From the NCBI GenBank assembly GCA_013423385.1, contig BLZA01000021.1, forward strand, positions 930,001-994,000: a stretch of DNA of 64,000 bases. Direction: 5' to 3'. Shown here piece after piece: positions 12,066 to 24,300 of this stretch. Numbering within the stretch: position 1 is the stretch's first letter; each line of letters starts with the position of its first letter. Made by a program: the position numbers and the translations under genes. The notes beneath the pieces are model-generated. The model had not been told where the DNA came from and searched no databases. It was given only the letters and a program-made list of their open reading frames with translations. The stretch is from Naganishia liquefaciens (Eukaryota > Basidiomycota > Tremellomycetes > Filobasidiales > Filobasidiaceae).

Positions 12066-13765
12066 ATGGATTTTCCGGGCGATATGCCAGCAATGCTTTC
12101 ATCATCGCCCTCTTCGCTACTAAGTAGGGCAAACTACGATCCTTGGTTTCAACATGTCAAACCGCCAGAACAGTATCGACGACGGAACGTTATAGCGTTC
12201 CGCTGCCTGGGAATGTTTGGTCTCGCGGGATGCCTTCTCCTTACAACCACAATCCTTATATCACGGAGAGTTGTCCGCCACAAATCGGTGCCCAACTTTT
12301 TCGCGTTCTTGACACTCGGCTGTTTCGTCAGCAATATCACCTGGTTCACGGGCAACGTTGACATTTGGCAAACGAGAAATCCTCCATGCTTTGGGTTGTG
12401 CTACTTCCAGTCCATCGTGCTCGCCGGAATCTCCAACGGTCAGGGACTATCTGCTTTTTTTCTGGTTTTCCAAGTGAGTTTCCCGCGGCTGTGGCAATTT
12501 TACCTTATCCTCAAGTCATGGGGCTCCTCCTCAGGTATGGATTGCCATGTCACGCACCGTATTCTCTAGCAAATGGACGGCGTATGTCGGATTTCTAGAA
12601 AGCCCGGGCGGACAATGGGCAGTGCGTATACCTTCCCCCAGACTTTGTGCGAGTATTGATGTTCGTTCTATTGCAGCTCCTTGCATCTCCATGGTTGGCT
12701 TGGATAGCGTACGGAATCGCAACAGGTGTTGTGAGTTCCTTCACGAATATCCCGATGTGGCTGGCAATCTCATATACTGAGGAATAGGTTGGAGCACTGG
12801 ATAACAGCTTGATCAGAGCGAACTCTCTGTACTGTGCCAGTACCCAAGGCCAAATGTCAGTATGCGATCCATGGCTAGCGTGTCTGCCTCGACTCACACC
12901 GATCTGCGCCCGTGAAACAGCAACGATGCCCGCCACTACACCTCAGCCTTCTTTGCTCTTGTGGTAGTCCTGCTGCAGATACAGCTCGCCTACTTTGCGG
13001 CAGTGCAATGGATCCGATCGAGAAGACGGCAGCGGCAAGCAGCAGCTACGATCGTCGCTAACACTGATCACGGGATCTCTATCGATCTTGAAGGCTTGGA
13101 GGATCTCTTACAACCCATGCGACACGATGTGGGACCTTTCGTAATCCGGGTGATGATCTTCTCCGTATACACCTTATTTCTAGTTGGCGCGACAGTGGCC
13201 ATTGCAGTCGTCAGTTCAGCAGATATATGCATGATCTACCCTAACAAATTTCGTCTCCCGCGCAACAGCATCCAGCACTCGCACCGACTTCATTTGCGGA
13301 TCTCGTCAATGCGTCTATTGCTCCAATAGCTTTCGTTACGTTTGGTAGCCAGGTAAGCTCAGATGGGCAAGGACAGAGCTGGGTATTGACTGCGCATGCC
13401 ATCAGTCCGATTGCCGGCAAGTTTGGGTCGATTTTCTAAAGGCGCCTCTCTCCGCCTTGAATAAGTCTGGAAAGCGAGCATTATCTCCGCGGCAGGAGCG
13501 AACCCCCTTCACATCCAACGACCTGGATCCAGCCAGCCCGTCTAAAGATGAAGCTTCGACCGAAACGGAATTGAGCAAGGATGTCAAGTTCAGTCTGTCG
13601 ATCGACTCGAGTGTGACAACAGAGTCCGGTGATTTCCAAAAGCCCCATTTGCCGATTTTGAACAGAGATCAGTACCCACTGTCCAGACCGACTCCGAGCC
13701 GGATGATCAGCGCAGAAGATTGTCCATACGATGATGACTTTTTTGCGGCTCTGAAATCTGTCTAG
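12066..13765 (+). CDS. Orphan seven-helix receptor-like membrane protein
   Basis: I do not recognise the family with certainty. Seven exons fit: 12066-12473, 12535-12621, 12677-12730, 12788-12855, 12921-13209, 13269-13352 and 13406-13765, giving 449 aa in consistent phase. Seven hydrophobic helices are visible: near residues 42-64, 74-95, 110-140, 163-186, then a helix starting YTSAFFALVVVLLQ, one in FVIRVMIFSVYTLFLVG, and FADLVNASIAPIAFVTFG. Between helices 5 and 6 is a basic loop (RSRRRQRQ). After helix 7 comes a soluble Ser/Pro-rich tail of about 110 residues, the layout of a G-protein-coupled receptor with a cytoplasmic C-terminus. There is no signal peptide. It could be a fungal orphan GPCR of the kind expanded in basidiomycetes; a distant STE3-type pheromone receptor is possible, but I see no diagnostic motif. 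Confidence 0.72.
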
Positions 13766-13956
13766 ATCCGGCGTGGATCCCTCTCTGATGCCATGTATCG
13801 TTGTATCCATAGAAAGACTTGTGTTACGTTGTATCAGGGCTCGACGGACAATCTCACACAGCCATCATTGTGTCACCATTGTATCAAGATTATCGGTTTC
13901 GGAATTTTTACCTGCTTTCAGCAGCAGTATTACAAAGCACCGGATCGCCCACACAT

Positions 13957-16741
13957 TCAGTTACCCCCGTTAACGAGAGAGTTGCTAGACAACGCTTCGT
14001 CAGCCGCAAGCAAGTCTTTCTCGGTCAGTCTGCGACCGCCCGAAGGCGTCATGGTGCCGGAGATTGCGGATGCAAGAGAGTCTGATCTCTGCCTTGTCTT
14101 CATGACCAGAGGGAAGGGATAGCTACTCTCCTCGTCCTCATCGTCGTCGTTGGTTCCGTGCCATTCTATCAAGATTTGGTGTGAGTGCCCCACCTGCTTA
14201 GACTGCATCCAAGGGACTCACTGCGTGCGCCCATGTAGTCCTGGGTACCCAGGTGCTCCATCTCTTCCGTCAGAGTCCCTGTATTGACATCCAGTATTAG
14301 TGACCTAGGCTGTCAAGGCATCTAATTGATAGCTCACCGAGATCGCCAGGGGTCATCATTCCAGACTTGAAGCGAGGGCTACCGGGGGCAGAAAGCGGTG
14401 CACCGATTCGAGGCATTCCGGTAAAGTCAGGTTCGTCATCGTCGAAGGATTCGGGATAGGCTCTTCGGAGAGCGAGTTGCCGAGCCTTGATGTACTCATT
14501 GCCCAAAGATTTCCAGTCGAGCAATTCGGAAACTCGTTCAGTCCTGTTTCGCTGGTTGATTCGCTGTCGTCTCGTCTTGGTGACGAAGCCTAGCAATGTG
14601 TTGGTCTGAAGAACCGCTTTCATCAGCACAGTTCTGGAAAATTGTGCGGTCCTGCGCTTACCAAGGCCTCGACAGAATCCTCAACGGATTGTGATCTCCT
14701 ATCCACGATGTAACAACCGTAGTCGTTAGGCTGTTCCAACAGGTCTTCCATGAAACAACCGAAACCTGACAAGTTGGTCGTAACACTAGGAATACCCATG
14801 ACAGTGCACTCGGCCGGAGTGTAACCCCATGGTTCGTCTGTGCAGTAGACATTTAGTATTCTGACTAGGAGACGGTTCTCTACCGGCATCTGTACTCACA
14901 GTAGGACGGGAAGACACCCAAGTGACAACCTCGCACGAACTCCTCGTAATCAAGTCCCAAGATCGGATTGTTGGCGTTCAAGAATTCGGGATGGAAGATG
15001 ACCTTTACTCGATCAGAACCTCGGTTGAACAATTCAACCCTTCGAATCTGGTTCAAGATGGGATCGGTGCTATCATCCTGCATGTTGTGGGTGACAATAG
15101 GGGGAAGCGAGCTCCGCTTGAGCGCGAAGACTCTCCTCTTCAAGGCAACCTTGTCCGCGTCGAGGAGAAGGGTGTTGGGATCGGGTACTTCGGTTCCGAC
15201 TTCGCTATTGGCGGGAAACACTGGTCAGCTGGATGCACTCCGAGAAGGACGGGAGCATACCCATGGTATCGCGAGGCATGGTTGAAGATCCTGTCTCCAA
15301 TCCTGTGCTGGACTTCGGTGACCGTATCACGGAGTTGTTTCATGACAGCCTGACCCTTCAAAGCCTCGATGGTGTACGAGTTGGTGGCAGCAGGCATGAT
15401 GATGAAAGCGACGACGGTGGTCTTGGAACCGGACTTTTGCAGTCGGTGATTCAGTCCTTAAGGTTAAAACGAGTTAACATTGTCAGAGCCATAAAGCCGG
15501 AGATGGAGATCACTCACGAGCAAGGGATTCAATGAACATATCGACACCCTTATTCCTGAATTCGTATCGACCAGCGGTGAACATGTACACAGTGTTGTCG
15601 AGGTCAAAGTCGTTGTGTCCGTAAAAGTGACCTCGGATGAACTCGTTGATCTTCTGCTTGGACACGGCGTGCAAGTTTTGGAACTCGTGCATCGCTGCAA
15701 ACTTCTTCACGTTCAGACCGTTGGGCAGAACACCGTCTGGACAAAGGTGATGACGTCAGTCACGAGATTGCACACATGCTTATATCTCACTGACCCGGCT
15801 TCCTCTTGAGCAGCTGTTCACTTTCGAATGCAGTGATATGACTGACGGTCGTGAAGACGTCTGCACAATGCGCTGCGGAACGCTCGATGCAGTACCTGAT
15901 GGTTTGTGTCAGTGCAGGAACGAGACGGCGGCATGCTCCAGAACTAACCGATGGTAGATACCTCGCTTTCCGGCTTCATGATCAACATCAAAGTATTGCA
16001 GGTTGTTGTAAAAGTCGACGCTTCCGGCACAGAGATATCGACCAAGAAGGGTAGCGTGGGTGGTGAAAATGGTTGTCACGTCAATGTGTCGCTTTCGGCA
16101 CAAAGGGATGGCGAGACCGGCCTGCCACTCGTGGAAATGCGCAATGATGGCCTTTTGCGTCTGATGTTTCGAGAACTCTCCCAGGAACCAGGCAACCAGG
16201 TACCCAAAGACGATGGTCTCGTTGGTTTCGTGATCATTCTGAGGGGTCGGGATGCCAGCGAGATTCCACAAATCGGCTTTCCATTCGTCCAGTCTGGGAA
16301 AGTGAAGAAGTGAGTTGCGCAAAGCTAACCATCGGATCAGGGAGACTAACCGGTTGTAGGCACTACCTGTGTCAAACAAGATAACTTTGGGAGCTCCCTC
16401 AATCAACCAACGACCGTAAATGAGCTTGACACCACGCTCCTTCATGGAATCGAGGGTGATGGCCAGAGGAGTGCCAGCAGGACTGAAGCGAGAGCATTTC
16501 AGTGAATAGTACGGCAAGGGAATACGTCCACCTACGGATCCATCTGTTCCACCTCCATAGGGGCAGTCTTGTACGACAGGGGTCCAATGAGGGTGTACCT
16601 GTCCCCGAATTCCTTACACGTCACCGGGGTCTTGGTCTTGATGACGGTATAGATACCTCCGACCTTGTTAGCGACCTCCCAGGCGCACTCGAACAGCAGT
16701 GCATCATGAACGGTCCTTCGCGAGTTGTGATGATCCGACAT
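13957..16741 (-). CDS. GSY1: Glycogen [starch] synthase, GT3 family
   Basis: Cytosolic enzyme elongating glycogen with UDP-glucose. Eleven exons fit (16536-16741, 16351-16482, 15949-16293, 15795-15895, 15518-15736, 15261-15456, 14900-15204, 14662-14837, 14338-14605, 14222-14278, 13957-14165), totalling 737 aa, about the usual fungal length. Key segments: [20 protein letters not shown] at the N-terminus (donor-binding glycine loop), then [11 protein letters not shown] and [15 protein letters not shown]. The C-terminal Rossmann half has [20 protein letters not shown] and [20 protein letters not shown] with the conserved acidic catalytic region. The arginine cluster [19 protein letters not shown] is the glucose-6-phosphate/phosphorylation control helix. 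The Ser-rich C-terminal tail ([18 protein letters not shown]) is where kinases regulate yeast Gsy2. Convergent with the receptor-like gene (191 bases between stops). Confidence 0.95.
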
Positions 16742-17419
16742 GACTGGAGGTATGCGGGATGGCTGGAAGCGGGGAAGGACGGGAATGAGCCGCGGATGAT
16801 GTGAGATATGTGAGGAAGGGGACGCACAAGGGCTAGGGAAGAATACGGTCTCGTAGAGGCCTTTGCGGAGGAATGTGCAGCAAGTGAACGTCTGATGAGG
16901 TGTAGAGGCTAAGTACTCGACGGACGGGATTGGCCTGGATGCCTGGATTCGTCCCGGCGCGATGATCTCATAGCGGAGGGCTCATCTGCATCCAGCTGAC
17001 GCGCTAGTGGCAAGTGCCGCCCAAGCGTACCGAGCGGGGGACAGCACCCTGGGCGAGGTCCCCGCGTGGAGCGCGATGGCGGAGACAGGTGTTGCCCCAT
17101 GGTTGCGCTTTTGTTTGCGTACCGGAGCTTCCTGCCGTTTACGACACCCGATGTACATCGCTTGGCCGCTCGCATGCCAATTCAACAGCCTCGTTCGCAA
17201 CCGCAAACACGCTACAGGGCTGGTAACTGAAGCTGGTAACAGTCTCGATACGTGTTTCGATATCGCATTAAAAGCTGTTTAAGTATGAGGACCCGGAGCC
17301 AGACCAGTTACACAAGGAGAGCTGTAGCGCCTGCTGTAGCTAGGCCCGGGCCGCTGACACTCGGACCCGTCGAGGTGTGCATTCAGTTCTGCTTCCTACA
17401 GCCACATGTCAGGGTATAT
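16742..17419. other. Intergenic, KH protein 3' side to glycogen synthase promoter
   Basis: Upstream region of glycogen synthase and 3' flank of the KH-domain gene. There is no coding frame with recognisable homology and no RNA gene that I can fold by eye. Confidence 0.4.
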
Positions 17420-19099
17420 CTAATAAGGTCCTCCCATCATTCCGCCTTTCTTAGCCTTCTCCGCTTCCAGTCGCTACGATACCCGAATGGGTCAGCGGTT
17501 GTTCAGAACGGACGGTCAGACTGAACGGTGACTCACAGCGTGCAGCAGACCAACGGCAATATTTATGTTGACCGGATTGCCTTGAATGGTAATCAATCGT
17601 TCATGCATATTGACAGGACCGCCGGGCATGGCAGGTGTGCCTGGATCTGTCACGCGAATGACGCACTGAGACTGCGTCCGGATCTCGTTGATCTTGACGC
17701 CGCTTTTGCCAATAACTGAAAGGCGTACCAGAAAAGTCAGATCCCGTCCGCTCACAATCACCCATGCGAAAATCACTCACTCGAGCCTACCAAGTCGTTG
17801 GGTATCCAGAATTGCTGAACGGATGCGTCCGGTCCAATAGTGGGCATCTGATGATGGCTGACCGGAGACCGAGGCTGTGCGCCACGTTGGCTGTACATGG
17901 AATCCTTGACACCCGTCCGGTCCTGATATTCGAGAAGAACAGTGCCCACGTAGTACACAGCGATATGGATGGCATCTGCCACTCCGACGACAGATAAGAT
18001 GCGCTTAGGTAGGGAATCAGATCAGTCAAATGTGATCGTTATTGCTATAAAACTCACCTCAGTAGACCCTGGTAGCATGGCTTCACTGGCATTGATTCTT
18101 GCGCCGCTGGCTTCTTGAATCTCCTTGATCTTGCTTCCACCTTTGCCGATGCTGCTCAACCCGCCGTCTTTAATCACCTACATCTGTAACAACTTGCTCT
18201 ACTTACACGCTTCCCATCCGAGAGTTTGGAATTATAAACTTGATGGTAACAGCTCGCGATCCAGGCAATGAAGGTGTGTCGAACGGTTCATCATTGATTC
18301 TTCGAACGATCAAACCGAATGCCTGAAAAAGCAAACGCATAAGTGTACGTCCCCGGCGCGGTATGAAGTGTGATTACCTTGCTGACAGTGTCCAGCGTCC
18401 CTGAAACGCTCAGAATTCGCTCCGGGTTGCCTGGTATCGACTCCGATACATTGACTCTGGCGCCTGATTTTTCCTGCGGATCCGAATGGTCAGATTGGAT
18501 CGAGATTCATACAGATGGTAACGTGGACAGCTTACTCTGATTTCGTTCACGTGTCTGCCTCCTTTGCCAATGATGATACTGGCATCCTGGGTGACAATCA
18601 GGCATCGTAACTGGATGGATCGGCTGGCAGGATCTTGCGGAGGCTGACTGCCATTCTGTGCAGCTTGTTGCGTGGCTAGTGATGGGGTCTGCGGGAGAGA
18701 TGCGCTTTCAGTGTTTGCTGACGCCGGCGTAGACTCCTGGATCGACCTGATAAGAGAGCGCTCAACAGTCGGTTTCGATGACTCTAGAGCCACTCACCTT
18801 GAAGCCGACGCTTCAACACCGGTCGAGACCTCCAACTTTGGCTCGTGAGTGTCGTTCTTCTTCGCCTGAACGGGTTCATCTTCACTTTCGCTTTTGACGG
18901 CTGGGGAAGTTCCCTGAGCGTTCGCGTTTGTCATTTCGCCTAGGTTCGCTCGTTTGGCATCACGACCTGACTCCGGAAGAGAGGGAGAAGTGGAACGTTC
19001 CCGCTTGGCGGAAGTTGCAGTGATGGATGAGGTAGACTCAAATCCTTGAGCTTCTGAGGCTTCAGGGGCCGAATAAGGCGGCAGCGGAGGGGAGGGCAT
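17420..19099 (-). CDS. Triple KH-domain RNA-binding protein, PCBP/Rnc1/Pbp2-like
   Basis: Poly(C)-binding-type protein that binds single-stranded RNA through three KH domains; relatives control mRNA stability, localisation or telomeric silencing. Eight exons fit: 18798-19099, 18536-18746, 18378-18473, 18207-18322, 18058-18151, 17781-18003, 17537-17715 and 17420-17473, giving 424 aa. The first ~130 residues are disordered, with Pro/Ser/Glu-rich and KR-rich patches (AKRERSTSPSLPESGRDAKR). KH1 carries ASIIIGKGGRHVNEIR, KH2 MGSVIGKGGSKIKEIQ, and KH3 IIGKSGVKINEIR, so all three keep a GxxG loop (GKGG, GKGG, GKSG). The end (KAKKGGMMGGPY) is typical of the fungal orthologues. The ATG at 19099 is the first in frame. 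It lies downstream of glycogen synthase on the same strand. Confidence 0.9.
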
Positions 19100-20156
19100 T
19101 CTCAACGTTGCTTTATAAACGACAGTTCAACTTGAAAGTGCGGTGGGGAGGACGAAAGGGAGAGTCACACTTGAAAGGGAAAGGACGGAAGAATCAGAAT
19201 GAAGCTTGAAATAAAGGGTCTCAAAGGACTGGCCACAGAAGAGGAGAGGAAGACATACGGAGGAGAGGAAATGGAATCGGAATGGAGATTGGGATGCGCG
19301 ACACGGAGCGGATGAAAGGTGCGGATGACGATGAATAACGGTCGGCTTGCGAATGCAGTCGAGAGTCGTTCGGAAATGGGTGCGATAAGACGTTTCTAGT
19401 GCTTCACGGCTGGTTGAAATCCGTCGAGGAGTCTAATTTCGATCCGAGCAAGCACCAAGTTTGTTTGTCCTCTTTCCGTAGAGAACGAAGCGGTGATAAA
19501 GCAAGACCAGGCAGAAGATGACAAGATCCAGATTGATTTATGGTGGTACCCATGCCCAGATGAAGGAGCTCGCGATGGTTAAGAGAGTAGAATCCGCACA
19601 GGCGGCACAGGACTGGTATAGGCCGCCAAAATTTGCGTCTGTTGGGGTGAAGTATTCTCGAATTTCTTGAAAATGAAGCCTTTTTCAACAAGTTTCCGAT
19701 GCTGCTAGGCTGCTAAATCGGTCTGTTTCGGTCCGATGCCAGATGACATGAAACAGCCTTCTCCATGCTGGAGTAAACCGGCGGTGCGAGTCTGCAACAT
19801 GCATGAAACGCGTTGCGGCGCAATGTACGGATTGTTTGGCAGGCAGAACAATACATCTTGATGAGAGCGAGGTATCAGAAGCCAGAGCAATCTGCATGGA
19901 GCTCACACGCGACATATATACACGGCGAGCCCGCATGGAAGTAGAACATATCGCATATGCGCCGCAACAGCTCGAGAAGGGAACTCACGCCGACGTAATC
20001 CATTACAAGCTGGCTTCAGAAGAGTAAAGGCAGAGATGGCGACATTATCCGGAAGGCAAGCTTGATATGTGCAGATGCGTGGACTTGTGTAAAGGATCCT
20101 CTCCGCATAACGAGATGAGAGATCATATAACATGAAGTCGTTCAAAAAAAACATAA
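19100..20156. other. Intergenic between the KH gene and tRNA-Ala
   Basis: The first ~250 bases are purine-rich on the plus strand (pyrimidine-rich in the KH gene's 5' leader), common near fungal transcription starts. The rest holds no supported gene. Confidence 0.4.
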
Positions 20157-20250
20157 GGGGCTATGGCGCAGTTGGTAGCGCGCAATCTTAGCATGTCTCC
20201 CGGTGAGAACAGCATGGTTGAGGTCTCGGGTTCGAATCCTGATGGCTCCA
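20157..20250 (+). tRNA. tRNA-Ala(AGC) with a 21-base intron
   Basis: A full cloverleaf can be folded by hand. Acceptor stem: 20157-20163 with 20243-20249. D arm: 20166-20181 with perfect GCGC/GCGC pairing. Anticodon stem: 20183-20187 with 20216-20220. Anticodon AGC is at 20190-20192. The T arm holds GGTTCGAATCC (B box, 20229-20239), and the A box is at 20164-20175. The third acceptor pair is G-U, the strong alanine identity signal, which independently supports the anticodon reading. The intron, 20194-20214, sits one base 3' of the anticodon, the canonical nuclear position. CCA is not encoded, as expected in eukaryotes. Confidence 0.96.
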
Positions 20251-20253
20251 AAA

Positions 20254-20258
20254 TTTTT
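20254..20258 (+). terminator. RNA polymerase III T-tract terminators
   Basis: A run of five T starts four bases after the tRNA, and a second run of eight T follows at 20265-20272. Both fit Pol III termination; the second would serve as back-up. Confidence 0.75.
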
Positions 20259-21343
20259 CGCAAGTTTTTTTTGGGGGGGTACGCGCAGCAACCGTCTTTC
20301 GCGTGTTCGATGTGTTACACGGAGCTTTTTGGATAGCGTCCCGTGTATGTTCTCACGTCCAGGGCGTCGACATATCTGATATGGAGGGTTGAACTTGTGT
20401 AACTTGAGCAGATTTGAAAAGCCTGGTTGATCAATTGATCTCGTACGATTCTTGCCTATGTGCAATTGGTCTCAGGCATTCGCAGCTCCAAGACGCCTGT
20501 TCAGAGGTCACAGGGGCCTTGGCCATCCAGCGTCTCTCAGGCAGCCAGAGACACCTTGAAGGATCATCAAGTCAACATCAAGACCTGGTCGAAAGATTTC
20601 GGAAAGATGGAACAGTCTAAACCTGCGGGGTGCTCCACCCAGACAGCGTGACCGCTTGGCCTCAAAGCGACATCAACGCATAGGGATTTCCGACAAGAGC
20701 CACCCATACCATCTCGCGCGTGTGCTGGCATTCGAAATAGCATCAAGGTTGGTGGGTATGGGACAAGGGAATTCATCCCGTTTGAGTTCACGCCTAGTTA
20801 ACTAGAAAGACCAGTGCGACCAAGTCGAGCTCGGGCAGGCGGAGGGTTCGGATCAGTGAATCTGGTAAGGACCTTATCCTATCAGATTCAAAGACGTAGG
20901 CACTGGTGTGTTACCCCACCATGAAGACGAAGCGAGAGGAACTTCCTCCAGAATTGACTACGGAAGGCCGAAAGTCATGTCATCCGGGCAGAAGTAGTCT
21001 ATAGACAAGGATACAACAAGTCCCAATACTCCCTTGCTGCTGAATCTCTCAGCCTCTGAGACTCCAGCCCGGTGACTTCGGTGTTTAAGAGCCCATTCCG
21101 TTGAGCTTGTGCAATATCCAACATTTGCAGCTAACATGATGATGGCAAATGCCGTAATTGAGCGAGTTGTCATTTAAAAGCCGTGGCTGCGGTTGCAGTA
21201 GCGGTCGTGGCGACACGACTGGCATTTCCGACAATCTGTCGGAGCATGAGGTCGATGCTGGCATATACAGATGTCCGTATACGTAGATAATCGGGCTCGT
21301 CCAATGTCTATTGCGAGTCTGGAACATTGGTTCTACAACATTT
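20259..21343. other. Intergenic, tRNA to GEA 3' end
   Basis: About 1.1 kb with only short frames lacking family resemblance. It may include the GEA 3' UTR. Nothing further is supported. Confidence 0.4.
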
Positions 21344-24300
21344 TTATTCTTGCGCAGGTTTTGCTTCTTCGGAGGAAGCGTTCTGCTCCTTCGAAAGTTT
21401 TGGAACAGATACAATTTCCTTGGGCGCTGATGGCGCAGGAATGACCTCGTTCAAGAAACCAGGAAGGAAACGCTCTATTCGATTGTAAGCTGTTGTCCAT
21501 AACAGCTTCTGCTTGTCGGTCCTTATATCTGGGGTGATGGGAGGCGCAAGGAAACCCGAAGACTGCATTACCAGCAACACATTTTTTAATGACTCAGGGA
21601 CAGCCTCATACTGAGAGAGTTCGTCAGCTTTATCTAAGGGTCGCCCTTGATCACGTACAAGTTGTCGCGAACCGGTCCGCATGAAACGTTCAAGCAGATC
21701 GATCACCCTTGTCAATAGCGTCGCAATGGTTTCCTTGGTCTCCCCGAGTAGCATGAGGTACTGCAGGAACACCTTGCAGAGCAATGTCGCCGCTCGTAAT
21801 CTTGTCTCCTCCATTCCAGCGGGGTCTCGATCAAAGACTTGAGGCTTCAACAGCTCGTCCAGGATCGGTAAAAGGACTCGCGCAAACACTGCCGACAAAG
21901 CAGCCTCCTCGCTCGACATAAGCTGTTGACTAAGCAGCAGCCTTTGTAGATAGCTGACTGCCTTCTGTCGGATGTCGCGGCTGCCGTTGACGCAGTGTTT
22001 GGCCACAGCCATCAATGGAGGTAGCCAGAAAGTGTTCCAAGCTATGTCGTTTCAGCAAAAGCCCCTCGGCGGAGACTGTAGCTTACCGTCCACCTTGGTC
22101 AAAGACGAGGCCTTCATCAGGTCAGGTATGACGTTCCTCAGCTCATACAGCGAGTCCAATGCAGCCAAGCCTCTCTCGACAATAGGTCCAAGAGTGGCGG
22201 CGACCGGTTGCGAAGTTCCTCTTCTCTGGTGATGGACGCGCATCGTGGCAGCACCTGCCGCTGTAGCAAACTCATCCAAAATAGCCACCATCCCCTGATA
22301 ATTGTCCGCCGTGAGGCCGGAACCAACAGCTCCAGAGGTGGTCTTGCGGACAAGCTCCAGTGTGACCTTCGAAGCTTCCGGATGGGCTACTGTAGCTCGG
22401 AAGAGCGCTGTAATGAGTCCCCACTCGGTTTGAGATCTAGCGACTTCGTGAGCCGAGTTTGCAACGACAAGGGGAGATACTGACTTTACGACGGTTCTCT
22501 CCTTTTCCAATATCTTTGCGATGCCCGACATCAGCTGTTCAGACACAGCGTTGAGAGCGCTAGCGGGTAGACTGCGCAGCGCATCTAGAGCAATGTACAG
22601 CTGATCGCGAAGGTTGGGCTAAGAGGCAGTAATGAGCCACGAAATAAGCGAAGAAGGGAAGAGAGCGCACCTGCTCGCAAATTAGCAAACACAGACGTAA
22701 CAGGCCGGTGACCGCTCGTTCTATAAGGAGGACACTATACAGTTGAGCAGATGTCAACAGAGCAGCAATAAAATCGAAAACTATCGGCCTGGCGAAGAAG
22801 AATGTTGAGCGCTCCTCCGATCAACGCAGAATGAGCGCTTACCATGTTTCCGCTGCATATTCTGGCTTGGAGCTAGCAAGTTCCACCATGAGCTCGAGAT
22901 CCAATACGGTCGCCGGGTCATATGGTTGTTGCGTCTCATCATAAGCAGGTGTCGCTGCGCGCCCCGTGTTTTCCTCACGGACTCGCAAGCTAGCGTAATC
23001 TTTATGTTTGGGGCCTGAACGGGATTCGGCCAGAGATCGAAGGGAGCGTAATGCAGCCAGGAGCGACTCTTGACTCAATTGGCTGCCATCGCTCGTCAGC
23101 GTGATACGGTTCGGTGGCGCTACACACTTACTGCAAATCTTGGTAAAACTCTTCCAGCTTGCAGGATGCAAGACAGTCCAGAGCAGAAAGCGTGTACTCA
23201 ACATCGTCTTCACTAGGCGTCACGACCGTCTCGCTGTTCCCGTACGGACTCAGCAGATACGAAGAAAGAGTCGATAAAAGACCAGTTTCTGATCGTCGTT
23301 CCTCCCGTATTGGCGTCGGGTTATTTAACTTGAGCGGTATTGCCGAGTTGCCGGACAAGAATTCCACCTCCTGGGAGAGCTTGGCCGGTAATAATGAGTG
23401 TATGAACAAAGTCTGAAACATCTCGAAAATCTATACAGGAATTATTAGAAATTGTCACTTGAGTTAAGACAGTCGAGTCAAGCAGAGATAAATTGACACA
23501 CCTGACTCCAGCCTTCACGAATAGCGTCTCCATTTCCATGCGCGATAGTGAACAGGACCACAGTGGCCAGCTGGCCTCTGAAGCTGTTTCCGAAACGCAC
23601 GGAAAGAGGAGACACTGTGATTTCCCCATTTTCGGAATTGACCACAGGATGATTTGTGCTCTGATAGCCATCGTCCGTATCGTCAAGAAGTCCAGTGGCG
23701 TATGATAACGAGAGTACGATATTGTCAATTACTTCGGGCAGGTCAAATTCTCTGCCCAGAGTCGCGCATTGTCGGAATCCCTTGATTGCTCTTTGTATCA
23801 CGTATTCGTCCTGTGCACCGGTACTAAAAGCTGAAGCGATCGCTTCCACGACTGAGTGCCAAGAAAGCTTGAAGATTTCCTTGTCAAAGGCTCCAATGTC
23901 CGTCGTGATTGTTTTCCCTGAGGAGTCATGAGCTGAAGTCGTGGCACTTGATCGTCTGACACACCTGCGGCACGGGATCGCTGTATCAATCCCTTCCATG
24001 CATAATCAAATCCCGCTTGTCCGACGTGCTCCTGGGGCATGATAATCTCGTTCTTCCGAATCGAATCGTGAATTGCCGCCTATATCCACAACGGTCAAGG
24101 AGTCTCCGACTATGACTGGATTCTACTCACGAGGTATTCTGGGGCGAAATCCTCTCCGCCATTAACTCCTCTCAAGTTGCGCTGGTAGTCTTCTATTGCC
24201 ATACGTCGCTATCGCGATGACAACCATGTCAAAATGCTGTCCTTTTTCTAGCGTCATCACATACTCTGTTTTGTGGATTATGCTGATCCGTGTTCAGCAT

